This document shows positions 48,438 to 58,239 of a stretch of 64,000 nt of DNA, in pieces. Position numbers and translations under genes: made by a program. How positions within the stretch are numbered: position 1 is the first letter of the stretch; every line of letters starts with the position of its first letter. Below the pieces are notes generated by a model that was not told the origin of the DNA, did no database searches, and was given only the letters and a program-made list of their open reading frames with translations. Origin of the DNA: Girardinichthys multiradiatus (taxonomy: Eukaryota; Chordata; Actinopteri; Cyprinodontiformes; Goodeidae); NCBI RefSeq assembly GCF_021462225.1, contig NC_061795.1:124001-188000 (forward strand), written 5' to 3'.

Positions 48438-50065
48438 CAGTAGAGACCAAAAGTTTGGACACACCTTCTCATTCAAAGAGTTTTCTTTATTTTCATGACT
48501 ATGAATATTGTAGCTTCACACTGAAGGCATCAAAACTATGAATTAACACATGTGGAATTATATACTGAACAAAAAAGTGTGAAACAACTGAAAATATGTC
48601 TTATATTCTAGGTTCTTCAAAGTAGCCACCTTTTGCTTTGATTACTGCTCCACACACTCTTGGTATTCTGTTGATGAACTTCAAGAGGTAGTCACCTGAA
48701 ATGGTTTTCACTTCACAGGTGTACCCTGTCAGGTTTAATAAGTGGGATTTCAAGCCTTATAAATGGGGTTGGGACCATCAGTTGTGTTGTGCAGGAGGTG
48801 GATACAGTACACAGCTGATAGTCCTACTGAATAGACTGTTAGAATTTGTATTATGGCAAGAAAAAAGCAGCTAAGTAAAGAAAAACGAGTGGCCATCATT
48901 ACTTTAAGAAATGAAGGTCAGTCAGTCCGAACAATTGGGAAAACTTTGAAAGTGTCCCCAAGTGCAGTCGCAAAAACCAAGCGCTACAAAGAAACTGGCT
49001 CACATGAGGACCGCCCCAGGAATGGAAGACCAAGAGTCACCTCTGCTGCGGACGATAAGTTCATCCGAGTCACCAGCCTCAGAAATTGCAGGTTAACAGC
49101 AGCTCAGATTAGAGAACAGGTCAATGCCACACAGAGTTCTAGCAGCAGACACATCTCTAGAACAACTGTTAAGAGGAGACTGTGTGAATCAGGCCTTCAT
49201 GGTAAAATAGCTGCTAGGAAACCACTGCTGAGGACAGGCAACAAGCAGAAGAGACTTGTTTGGGCTGAAGAACACAAGGAATGGACATTAGACCAGTGGA
49301 AATCTGTGCTTTGGTCTGATGAGTCCAAGTTTGAGATCTTTGGTTCCAACCACCGTGTCTTTGTGCGGCGCAGAAGAGGTGAACGGATGGACTCTACATG
49401 CCTGGTTCCCACCGTGAAGCATGGAGGGGTAGGTGTGATGGTTTGGGGGTGCTTTGCTGGTGACACTGTTGGGGATTTATTCAAAATTGAAGGCATACTG
49501 AACCAGCATGGCTACCACAGCATCTTGCAGCAGCATGCTATTCCATCCGGTTTGCGTTTAGTTGGACCATCATTTATTTTTCAACAGGACAATGACCCCA
49601 AACACACCTCCAGGCTGTGTAAGGGCTATTTGACCAAGAAGGAGAGTGATGGGGTGCTGCGCCAGATGACCTGGCCTCCACAGTCACCAGACCTAAACCC
49701 AATCGAGATGGTTTGGGGTGAGCTGGACTGCAGAGTGAAGGCAAAAGGGCCAACAAGTACTAAGCATTTCTGGGAACTCCTTCAAGACTGTTGGAAAACC
49801 ATTTCAGGTGACTACCTCTTGAAGCTCATCAACAGAATGCCAGGAGTGTGCGGAGCTGTAATAAAAGCAAAAGGTGGCTACTTTGAAGAACCTAGAATAT
49901 AAGACATATTTTCAGTTGTTTCACACTTTTTTGTTCAGTATATAATTCCACATGTGTTAATTCATAGTTTTGATGCCTTCAGTGTGAAGCTACAATATTC
50001 ATAGTCATGAAAATAAAGGAAACTCTTTGAATGAGAAGGTGTGTCCAAACTTTTGGTTTGTACTG
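48438..50065 (+). mobile_element. Tc1-like DD38E transposon, copy B
   Basis: A complete 1628-bp element with TA at 48436-48437 and 50066-50067. The left end is CAGTAGAGACCAAAAG and the right end TTTTGGTTTGTACTG. Inverted repeats run about 48438-48710 and 49793-50065, so the right one overlaps the last 36 codons of the transposase. It contains an uninterrupted transposase ORF. It is the inverted partner of copy A at 36863-38490. Confidence 0.95.
48853..49902 (+). CDS. Tc1-like transposase, DD38E spacing, open frame
   Basis: A 349-residue cut-and-paste transposase that would act in the nucleus on the element's inverted ends and insert at TA. The ATG follows the left inverted repeat. Residues 1 to about 110 form a paired-like helix-turn-helix region with a GRPR motif at 58-61. 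The catalytic core has Asp156 in SVLWSDES, Asp246 in FQQDNDPKH and Glu285 in NPIEMVW. Thirty-eight residues separate the last two, unlike the usual 34 of Tc1; this spacing fits the DD38E group described as Intruder. Full length, no stops. One Ile present in copy A (AVAKTIKRYK) is missing here after Thr42, which may weaken DNA binding. No host promoter is evident. Confidence 0.93.
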   Translation: MARKKQLSKEKRVAIITLRNEGQSVRTIGKTLKVSPSAVAKTKRYKETGSHEDRPRNGRPRVTSAADDKFIRVTSLRNCRLTAAQIREQVNATQSSSSRHISRTTVKRRLCESGLHGKIAARKPLLRTGNKQKRLVWAEEHKEWTLDQWKSVLWSDESKFEIFGSNHRVFVRRRRGERMDSTCLVPTVKHGGVGVMVWGCFAGDTVGDLFKIEGILNQHGYHSILQQHAIPSGLRLVGPSFIFQQDNDPKHTSRLCKGYLTKKESDGVLRQMTWPPQSPDLNPIEMVWGELDCRVKAKGPTSTKHFWELLQDCWKTISGDYLLKLINRMPGVCGAVIKAKGGYFEEPRI

Positions 50066-50067
50066 TA

Positions 50068-53002
50068 TTTCTTCACTAAGAAGTGCATGGCAGATTACTG
50101 TTAGCACTTACTCACTGCCAACCACAGCTGTTTCACCACCGTATGTGTCTGTCATCCATTTTTATCAGGAAAACAGCATCATTTGCTTTCAGCAGCTGGT
50201 GACAGGAAGACATGAGACCAGCAGTCATAAGGAGCAGTTTTCCAGCATAATGACTCGCTTGGTTAGAGTGATGGCAGAACTCAGCAAGACCTCAGAAATC
50301 TGAAGAGGAACCAAATGAAGAGGCTGGAGCAGCTTACCTCTGGAACTGAACAGTTAAAATGCTGTTCGGGATATAAATATTATATAAATTATCTCATTTA
50401 ATTGAGCCCCCAAAATCTCACCCCTTATATTGTAGGAGGACATCAATTTGTAGGATGTAGAAGTAATTCCAAGTTCCCTGTTTACATCTCACTTTCTAAC
50501 TTTAAATGGGGTTAGAAAAACTGCTCACCTACATATGGTCTGCCTCCGATTTACAGCAAAGGTTTTACTGACTTTCTGGCAAAAAAGATTTTGTTCTAAA
50601 GTAGTGATTAAATAGCTTTAAATTCACAGTATATGAAATGTAGATCAAAATGAAATATAACAGTTATAAAATTCTTGATTTTAATTTTACAACTTTAGAA
50701 TTTATAGGTGGAATTTTACTAAATCTGATCATTTTAATTTGGATTGTCTTGTTTGTTAACATAGTGCACTTGTACCATTTTTAAAGTCAACCACTCGAGC
50801 CATCTTTAGCAGGTATGGGCTTACATGATGAAGCCGGCGTAAAGGAAGATGGCTCTGTTCGGATAGGTCACTTCACACCTACTCACCATCTTGACTCTGA
50901 TTACCCCCCTTAGGCGCTCAATAACTTAACTCAATAGCAACTCAATAGCAGCAGGTCAAGCGACCTTTCCGCATTAACCGTTGCATGTCTTGTCAAAGAT
51001 CTTTTTGTTGCCATTCAACAGGACACATACAACAGCCTTACTTCGACTTTTCCACGGTGCCCAAACCAGCCCCCCCCCCCCCCCCCCCCGTTTTTCTTTC
51101 ATTTTACTGTAATTACAATGATACTAAATGTGTAATCTAAACATGTTCAGGCAAAAACTGCTAAAGTATAAATGACAGAACGTATTCTACAAGAAAGCCG
51201 TTGATTTGTAAAGTCCGCTTTTGATGGTTCGTGCAGGGTTGCCAAATCTCACTCTTATTAGTGTGACGCTGACACTTTTTCTCTCCTTCTGACACTTTCA
51301 ATTTGCCTGGGCAAATCTCACCCCATATTACAGAAACACTTTTTTATTCACAGCTGTCTGCCATCGGTCATTCTAAACACAAGGGCAGTTTTAAGCAGCT
51401 CTTTGTTTTATAGGCAGGTCTCTCCACCAATAAATTCATATATCTGAAACTACGGGAGGGACCGAGGCCTCTGCAGCTGCAAACTGGGAACAGAAATAGC
51501 AGTTGGCTAATAGCTATGCTTATTAGCTTTACATAGCTAATTAAACATGATGAACACTGTTTTTTATTTTAACTGGTAATTACTATTACTTTGATCAGAA
51601 GCCTTATTTTTATTTGATCTATATTTAAATATGTGTTTTATTGTGCAAACTCCACATTTTCCCATCACAGTCACCTTGATGTTAGCTTTTTTTTTTATCA
51701 GTTTGATTTTAAAAACCTTTAAATTGATTAGTCCATTCTATTAGCATGGGTTATAATTACAATAGCTAAACTGGAAGCCTTTGGTATTTACTGTTTAGTA
51801 AAAAGAAAGAAAAGAAATCTAGATCTGCACTAAAGGAAATCTCCACGCAGTTCAACTGCTGACCCTATTACCCTTTCTCCCTCGAAACTCTATTTTCATA
51901 GCTCATTAGCGCCCCAAAGAGTGATTGCGTTTGTTATTTTGAGCCTTGTTCTCTTCTAACATCGATCTTTCTCTGCTCAGCTGTCTGTTTCAGCCTTCAC
52001 ATTTTACCTCTTTTTTTTTCCCATCTCTCCATCCCAGTCTGGTGGTGGTGGGCTGCTGCAGACTGCTGTAGATGGTCATGATTACTCCAGACATCAGGAG
52101 GGGGAGGAGGGTCTGTCTGGAGCACTCAAAGGGCAACTGGATGCCTCATCCTTTCCTTTTGCACTCTTTCTTTCTTGCTTTCTTACTTTCTTTTTCTTTC
52201 TTTCTAGAACTGCCAAGTACTGTCTATTTAGATGACAATTATTGAAATAGCCAACTGTTCATTAACACTTTAAAGGAAGAAAAAATCTGAGAGAGAAATA
52301 GTTGGAATGAAATAGTTTAGACAGAGACTAATGCTATTGCCGCCTTCTTAGAGCAAATAGTTGCATCAAAACAATGAAATGAAGCATGTGCTTATGATTT
52401 TTTCCAAGCATAAAGTGCTGGCTAGATCTAATGGAGCACCTTGTAAAGATGTGTAGAAAGCCTTGAAATATATTCATGTTTTATTGCTTTACCATGTCAC
52501 ACCAACAGAAGTAGCAGTATAGTAGGAGATAACTGAGGCATGCCAAATGGACAACAACTAATGGTCTACTGTAGCGTTCCACAAGGTTGGAGCATACCAA
52601 GAAAGGAATCTTTGACTGTTCCTCTTTGCATAATCTCTCCAGATGAGCCAGTCCTGTTATGCTCACTTGCCGCACATACCTCTTCTTGCACGTCTTTAAC
52701 AATAAAATCACTGTAAATATTAGTGACACTGAAAAGTTTGATGTGTCTCTCTGTAGCCAGCCGACCAACACTTTCCTCCCACTCTGTTCACCAGAGTGAC
52801 ATTATGAGCAGTTCAGTCAGTGTAACTGGACTGTATGTCTGAGTGTGTGAGAAAAAGAGTGACAGAATAAAGTGCTGTTTCACCTATCAGTGGGGAAGAA
52901 GGGAATTAAACCATTGTCCCCTAATTACAGCATCTCTTGTGTTGAAGGTGGCAGATGTTAATCTTGGCACACTTTTACAGCCCCTGGATTATTGCATGGA
53001 TG
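50068..53002. other. Presumed intronic sequence with a poly-C run
   Basis: Twenty consecutive C residues lie at 51070-51089 and a CTTT-rich tract at about 52165-52205. Near 51290 a block (GGCAAATCTCACCCCATATT) echoes one near 50410 (AAAATCTCACCCCTTATATT), so an old repeat may span part of this stretch. No gene is supported. Confidence 0.45.
51070..51089. repeat. Poly-C homopolymer
   Basis: Twenty C residues in a row followed by GTTTTTC. Length of such runs is often uncertain in assemblies. Confidence 0.85.
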
Positions 53003-53280
53003 TACAGGTCCTTCTCAAAATATTAGCATATTGTGATAAAGTTCATTATTTTCCATAATGTCATGATGAAAATTTAACATTCATATATTTTAGATTCATT
53101 GCACACTAACTGAAATATTTCAGGTCTTTTATTGTCTTAATACGGATGATTTTGGCATACAGCTCATGAAAACCCAAAATTCCTATCTCACAAAATTAGC
53201 ATATTTCATCCCACCAATAAAAAAAAGTGTTTTTAATACAAAAAACATCAACCTTCAAATAATCATGTACAGTTATGCAC

Positions 53281-54285
53281 TCAATACTTGGTCGGGAATC
53301 CTTTTGCAGAAATGACTGCTTCAGTGCGGCGTGGCATGGAGGCAATCAGCCTGTGGCACTGCTGAGGTCTTATGGAGGCCCAGGATGCTTCGATAGCGGC
53401 CTTTAGCTCATCCAGAGTGTTGGGTCTTGAGTCTCTCAACGTTCTCTTCACAATATCCCACAGATTCTCTATGGGGTTCAGGTCAGGAGAGTTGGCAGGC
53501 CAATTGAGCACAGTGATACCATGGTCAGTAAACCATTTACCAGTGGTTTTGGCACTGTGAGCAGGTGCCAGGTCGTGCTGAAAAATGAAATCTTCATCTC
53601 CATAAAGCTTTTCAGCAGATGGAAGCATGAAGTGCTCCAAAATCTCCTGATAGCTAGCTGCATTGACCCTGCCCTTGATAAAACACAGTGGACCAACACC
53701 AGCAGCTGACACGGCACCCCAGACCATCACTGACTGTGGGTACTTGACACTGGACTTCTGGCATTTTGGCATTTCCTTCTCCCCAGTCTTCCTCCAGACT
53801 CTGGCACCTTGATTTCCGAATGACATGCAGAATTTGCTTTCTTCCGAAAAAAGTACTTTGGACCACTGAGCAACAGTCCAGTGCTGCTTCTCTGTAGCCC
53901 AGGTCAGGCGCTTCTGCCGCTGTTTCTGGTTCAAAAGTGGCTTGACCTGGGGAATGCGGCACCCGTAGCCCATTTCCTGCACACGCCTGTGCACGGTGGC
54001 TCTGGATGTTTCTACTCCAGACTCAGTCCACTGCTTCCGCAGGTCCCCCAAGGTCTGGAATCGGCCCTTCTCCACAATCTTCCTCAGGGTCCGGTCACCT
54101 CTTCTCGTTGTGCAGCGTTTTCTGCCACACTTTTTCCTTCCCACAGACTTCCCACTGAGGTGCCTTGATACAGCACTCTGGGAACAGCGTATTCGTTCAG
54201 AAATGTCTTTCTGTGTCTTACCCTCTTGCTTGAGGGTGTCAATAGTGGCCTTCTGGACAGCAGTCAGGTCCACAGTCTTACCCAT
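53281..54285 (-). CDS. Tc1-like transposase with altered catalytic Asp
   Basis: A 334-residue frame starting at the ATG in CCAATCATGGGTAAG (minus strand), with no stops. Residues 1 to about 110 form the paired-like DNA-binding region (KTQKDISERIRCSQSAVSRH is a helix-turn-helix). The second catalytic Asp is residue 238 in FQHDLAPAH and the Glu is residue 273 in PIENLW, giving 34 residues between them (DD34E). The first catalytic position, residue 148, reads Glu (FSEESKF) where copies 1 and 3 have Asp (FSDESKF): GAT to GAA. The frame is intact but the enzyme is probably inactive, since the metal-binding Asp is essential in relatives such as Sleeping Beauty. It could still bind the ends. Confidence 0.93.
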   Translation of the reverse strand: MGKTVDLTAVQKATIDTLKQEGKTQKDISERIRCSQSAVSRHLSGKSVGRKKCGRKRCTTRRGDRTLRKIVEKGRFQTLGDLRKQWTESGVETSRATVHRRVQEMGYGCRIPQVKPLLNQKQRQKRLTWATEKQHWTVAQWSKVLFSEESKFCMSFGNQGARVWRKTGEKEMPKCQKSSVKYPQSVMVWGAVSAAGVGPLCFIKGRVNAASYQEILEHFMLPSAEKLYGDEDFIFQHDLAPAHSAKTTGKWFTDHGITVLNWPANSPDLNPIENLWDIVKRTLRDSRPNTLDELKAAIEASWASIRPQQCHRLIASMPRRTEAVISAKGFPTKY

Positions 54286-54428
54286 GATTGGGGTTTTGAG
54301 TGATGAACCAGGCTGGGAGTTTTAAAGGCCTCAGGAATCTTTTGCAGGTGTTTAGAGTTAACTCGTTGATTCAGATGATTAGGTTCATAGCTCGTTTAGA
54401 GACCCTTTTAATGATATGCTAATTTTGT

Positions 54429-54608
54429 GCATAACTGTACATGATTATTTGAAGGTTGACGTTTTTTGTATTAAAAACACTTTTCTTTTATTAGTCGGAT
54501 GAAATATGCTAATTTTGTGCATAACTGTACATGATTATTTGAAGGTTGACGTTTTTTGTATTAAAAACACTTTTCTTTTATTGGTCGGATGAAATATGCT
54601 AATTTTGT
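54429..54608. repeat. Two 90-bp tandem units in Tc1-like copy 2
   Basis: Units 54429-54518 and 54519-54608 each run from GCATAACTGTACATGATTAT to GCTAATTTTGT and differ at one position (TTAGTCGG versus TTGGTCGG). Each unit is the inverted counterpart of the left subterminal region (about 53190-53278). Copies 1 and 3 have no such units. Confidence 0.93.
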
Positions 54609-54799
54609 GAGATATTAATTTTGGGTTTTCATGAGCTGTATGCCAAAATCATCCGTATTAAGACAATAAAAGACCTGAAATATTTCAGTTAGTGTGCAAT
54701 GAATCTAAAATATATGAATGTTAAATTTTCATCATGACATTATGGAAAATAATGAACTTTATCACAATATGCTAATATTTTGAGAAGGACCTGTATATA

Positions 54800-55215
54800 C
54801 ACACCACACACACACACACTGCTGGTGAGTCCATGAGTCTGATAAAATGTGGTCATTAACCTTTAAATTCATTTAACGGCTACTGCTTCTGGTTGTTTTG
54901 AATAGCTATCAGCTCTCTGTCTTTGTCTCTGTCCCGTGCATCTCTTGTGCGGTGTTAGTGATAGTAGTTTCCTTTACTATAGGAAACAAAATGCCCATTC
55001 AGTCGGCCTGCTCTGTAGCAGGATTCATGAAAATGCTATGACATTACTGACTGTGTTGTGACTCAAAGTAATGGAAAAGCTGAAAAGCTGTCAGGATTTG
55101 TATGGGTGTATGACAAGCCTGCCTTTGTTCTCTTGTTTGTAGCGTGATTGAGACAAGTTTAACTATTTCGGTGAATATTAGATTTGAAAAATCAACAAAA
55201 TCTATTAATGAATTA
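54800..55215. other. Non-coding stretch beside the transposon
   Basis: A CA microsatellite starts at about 54800. No gene is supported. Confidence 0.5.
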
Positions 55216-55221
55216 AATCAA

Positions 55222-55930
55222 GCATTAATTCAATTCAATTCAGTTTATTTATATAGCGCCAATTCACAACACATGTCGTCTCAAGGTTCTTCACAACAGT
55301 CAGGTTCATACATTCCAATTAATCGTAATCATTGAACAGTTCAGTCAGATTCAGTTTTTTATTCAAATTGGATAAAAAGTTTTTCTGTCTAAGGAAACCC
55401 AGCAGATTGCATCCAGTCAGTGACTTGCAGCATTCACTCCTCCTGGATGAGCATGTAGAGACAGTGGACAGTCACTGGTGTTGACTTTGCAGCAATCCCT
55501 CATACTGAGCATGCATGTAGCGACAGTGGAGAGGAAAAACTCCCTTTTAACAGGAAGAAACCTCCAGCAGAACCAGAACCAGGCTCAGTGTGAGCGGCCA
55601 TCTGCCACGACTGACTGGAGGTTTGAGAGAACAGAGCAGAGACACAAAGAGAACAAAGAAGCACTGATCCAGGAGTACTTTCTATGGGAAGGAAAAGTAA
55701 ATGTTAATGGATGTAGCTCCTTTAGTCGTTTCATCTAGAAAGAAAGAACAGATAAACTCTGAGCCAGTTTTCAAGGTTAGAGTCTGAAAGAGAGAACATA
55801 GAGTTAGTCACAGTAGAAGCTCAGTCAGTAGCTATGTCTAGGAGAGAAAGGGTTAAATACTGAAAGACAGGGCTATGTGGATCATTGGTGGCAGATCAGC
55901 ATTACTGTTATTAATCAGCATAATGTAAAC
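55222..55930 (+). mobile_element. Interspersed repeat of a type common in fishes
   Basis: Begins near CAATTCAGTTTATTTATATA then GCGCCAATTCACAAC. It contains AGGAAACCCAGCAGATTGCA, AGCAATCCCTCATACTGAGC, AAAACTCCCTTTTAACAGG and AACCTCCAGCAGAACCAG, in the order I remember from a high-copy fish repeat. The class is unknown to me; the frame at 55478-55738 is not a recognised protein. Right boundary approximate. Confidence 0.5.
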
Positions 55931-55934
55931 ACAC

Positions 55935-56799
55935 CATTGATTATACTGAACAAAAAACACACAAAGACAAAACCTTGTTGCTACACTAGTTCTGCTGTAT
56001 TACTACAGATTACAGACATTTTCAGACTAGGATAGAACATTACAAAACATGATCTAAACTCATTAAAATTAAAGGTCTCTCAGTAACCTATAGAATGTTT
56101 TTTATTGGCCTATTCTGAAATCCAACCCATCTGAAACATTTAACACCAACACCACCACTACAGGAAGAACTAAATGCCTTACTGTTGTCCAAAATTGGAC
56201 TGTTCTTCTGCTCATCTGTTCCCAATTTGCCTGTCTCTCAGCTGACGTAGAAATTTCTTCACAAACATCACAAATTTAGCATAAATGGTGCTCTGAGACC
56301 GGAAGGCTGTCTGTGTTGGCTTTGTGGTTAGATTTTATGGTGGTTCCACAAAAATAGATAAATGCAACGAAGTTTAGGCCTACAATGCAAACAAAAATAT
56401 TTTTATCGCAATCAAATCTTTGATTAGTCCTCTCTGACCCGGTCAGGTAAGGCTTCTTGATAGATTCTCTGGTTCTGTTTGAGAGCAAACACGGCTGTTT
56501 ATTGGGCATCCATGACTTTCGGGGAGATGTCAGGAGGAACTGAACAGGCATAGATAAAAAAACTTTATTTGCACTTAAAAAAAAGACATATATTTGCTTC
56601 ATATTTTTATGGTCTCGGAATACATTAAAAGTTATTTTGACTGAATCTATGGTACAGCATGAGCATTTTAAAAAGAACTGAAGAAAAGCAGGTCTTGTAG
56701 GTGAAAGGTTAAATGTGATTTATTTGCCTGCATTACCTTATACTTCCTTTTTTTAACCTTGTTCTATTTCTCCTTCTTTTCCCCATCTGTCTTCTCTAG
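55935..56799. other. End of presumed intron 1
   Basis: No gene is supported. A pyrimidine-rich tract of about 40 nt ends in TCTTCTCTAG (AG at 56798-56799) and forms a strong splice acceptor for the myosin exon. Confidence 0.6.
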
Positions 56800-56804
56800 T
56801 TGGG

Positions 56805-56813
56805 ATGTCCTGA
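56805..56813 (+). promoter_or_regulatory. Two-codon upstream ORF
   Basis: ATG TCC TGA six nucleotides into the exon, with G at -3. A minimal uORF that a scanning ribosome would meet before the main start, provided transcripts use this acceptor. Confidence 0.6.
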
Positions 56814-56846
56814 GTCAATCCTCCGGTCCCAGAGAGCAGTTTGCCG

Positions 56847-56870
56847 ATGGGACCTGCTGCTCCACCATGA
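56847..56870 (+). promoter_or_regulatory. Upstream ORF overlapping the myosin start by ATGA
   Basis: ATG GGA CCT GCT GCT CCA CCA TGA. The stop TGA shares nucleotides with the main ATG at 56867 (ATGA overlap). Its context (CCG before, G after) is moderate, weaker than CCACC before the main start. Confidence 0.6.
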
Positions 56871-57769
56871 GCTTACAAGATGGCGGCTGCAGCTACGCCA
56901 GCAGCGCCAATCTGGCCACCATTACAGGCAGCATGCGGCGTCGCCTGGAGGACCAGGAGTTTTCCCTGCGCGTCTATCCGGGCTCACTGGCTGAGGGTAC
57001 AATTTACTGCCCCGTCAGTGCCCGCAAAAACACCACCGCTGCTGAAGCCATCGAGTGCCTCATTGAGCGGTTGCACCTGGATCGCACCAAATGCTATGTG
57101 TTGGCTGAGGTAAAGGAGTTTGGCGGGGAGGAATGGATCCTCAACCCTGGGGACTGCCCAGTTCAGCGCATGATGCTGTGGCCAAGAACGGCCCTGGAGA
57201 ATCGCAGTGGCTTGGGCAGCGGTGAAGACTATCGCTTTCTGCTGCGAGAGAAAAATCTAGATGGATCTATTCATTATGGTGGCAGCTTGCAGATGTGGCT
57301 GCGGGTGACCGAGGAACGGCGGCGGATGGTGGAACGGGGTTTCCTACCTCAGCCTGCAGGGAACGATCCGCCATCTGATCTGTGCGCTCTTCCAGAGCTG
57401 ACGGAGCGCGCCCTTCTGGAAAGCCTGCGCGCTCGTTTCAGGCAGGAGAAGATCTACACTTACGTTGGGAGTATTCTTATTGTGATTAACCCTTTCCAAT
57501 TCTTGCCCATCTATAATCCTAAATACGTCAAACTATACGACAACCATACGCTTGGAAAGCTAGAGCCGCACATCTATGCTGTGGCAGACGTGGCATACCA
57601 TGCTATGTTGCAGCGACGGAAAAACCAGTGCATCGTGATTTCTGGCGAAAGTGGATCGGGGAAAACTCAGAGCACCAACTTCCTTATTCATCACCTGACA
57701 GCTCTAAGCCAAAAGGGTTTTGCCAGTGGTGTGGAGCAGATTATCCTGGGAGCAGGACCAGTTTTAGAG
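56867..57769 (+). CDS. myo9a: Unconventional myosin-IXA, N-terminal 301 residues
   Basis: First coding exon of a class-IX myosin, an actin motor with a RhoGAP domain in its tail that lowers Rho activity. Residues about 30-125 are the Ras-associating-like N-terminal domain ([20 protein letters not shown], then [16 protein letters not shown]). The motor begins near 170; [16 protein letters not shown] carries the nucleotide-binding NPF at 208-210 and the P-loop GESGSGKT is at 260-267. Wording such as [29 protein letters not shown] sequence and [17 protein letters not shown] fits MYO9A better than MYO9B as I remember them. Between DGG (5-7) and RRR (24-26) there is an extra stretch of about 16 residues compared with mammalian MYO9A, so Met23 is an alternative start. 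The ATG has CCACC before it. Teleosts have two myo9a copies; I cannot tell which this is. Confidence 0.92.
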
Positions 57770-58025
57770 GTAAGGATCTTAATCTAAACATCTGCATGAC
57801 CAAATCAATCATTGTTTCTCCCAGGTTTGTTCTCAAGAAATCTATCATTTTATGGCAGTATTTGTTATCTGTCTAGATTACTTTTTTTTTTTTGCTGCTT
57901 ATTCTTTGGTTCTTTTTCATTGTTCATAATTTCACCTTTCGTCACTGTTTGAACTAACTTTAAAGTGGTAACTGCTGCATATGCCTTACTGATAACAGTG
58001 TCACCAAATTTAAAGTAACATTTAA
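57770..58025. other. Start of the following intron
   Basis: GTAAGGATCTTAA at 57770 is the 5' splice site. No further coding sequence follows nearby. Confidence 0.6.
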
Positions 58026-58027
58026 AC

Positions 58028-58235
58028 CATTGGTGTCCAATTTCCTTGCTTGAGGGCCTGTGTCTTGAATATTTTAGCAAGGTGCTTCCTCCAGCACTGC
58101 TGATTTAAATGTCTGCATTACTTCACTATTTCTTCAAAGTCTGCACAGGCCTGGTAATAACCCATAAATTTGATTCAGGTGCTCTGAACCAGAAAAACAT
58201 CTGAAACATGCAGGAAATAGGTCCTCAAAGACGGA
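58028..58235. mobile_element. Decayed hAT-like MITE candidate
   Basis: The left part TTGGTGTCCAATTTCCTTGC then TTGAGGGCC and the right part AACATCTGAAACATGCAGGA then AATAGGTCCTCAAAG are roughly inverted to each other. Inside lie GCACAGGCCTGGTAATAACC and GATTCAGGTGCTCTG, the order of a familiar fish MITE group. Ends are degenerate and no target duplication is evident. Confidence 0.45.
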
Positions 58236-58239
58236 AATT

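Larger units (their letters stand above)
53005..54793 (-). mobile_element. Tc1-like DD34E transposon, copy 2
   Basis: A complete 1789-bp element flanked by TA (53003-53004 and 54794-54795), with ends CAGGTCCTTCTC and GAGAAGGACCTG. It is longer than copy 1 (1602 bp) because of a tandem duplication of about 90 bp near its right end and the 8 nt lost in copy 1. The transposase on the minus strand is fully open. Inverted partner: the copy from 61627 onward on the plus strand. Confidence 0.94.
56800..57769 (+). other. myo9a: Myosin-IXA exon carrying the start codon
   Basis: Exon boundaries rest on the acceptor CTTCTCTAG|TTGGGATG and the donor TTAGAG|GTAAGG. The first 67 nt are 5' UTR with two short upstream ORFs. 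The last codon is complete (phase 0), so the next exon should begin with the Ala of the class-IX sequence AFGNAKTAHNNNSSR, which is not found in the remaining 6.2 kb. The exon is internal to the transcript if the candidate first exon near 15.3-15.7 kb is correct. Confidence 0.85.

Noticed and set aside
49197..49756. Minus-strand frames of 99 and 60 residues in DD38E copy B
   Set aside because: Antisense shadows of the transposase; the same frames occur in copy A.
56759..56866. Extending the myosin frame upstream to 56759
   Set aside because: The extra stretch begins at a TTG codon and includes the polypyrimidine tract and AG acceptor, so it is intronic and 5' UTR. The ATG at 56867 is the first suitable start.
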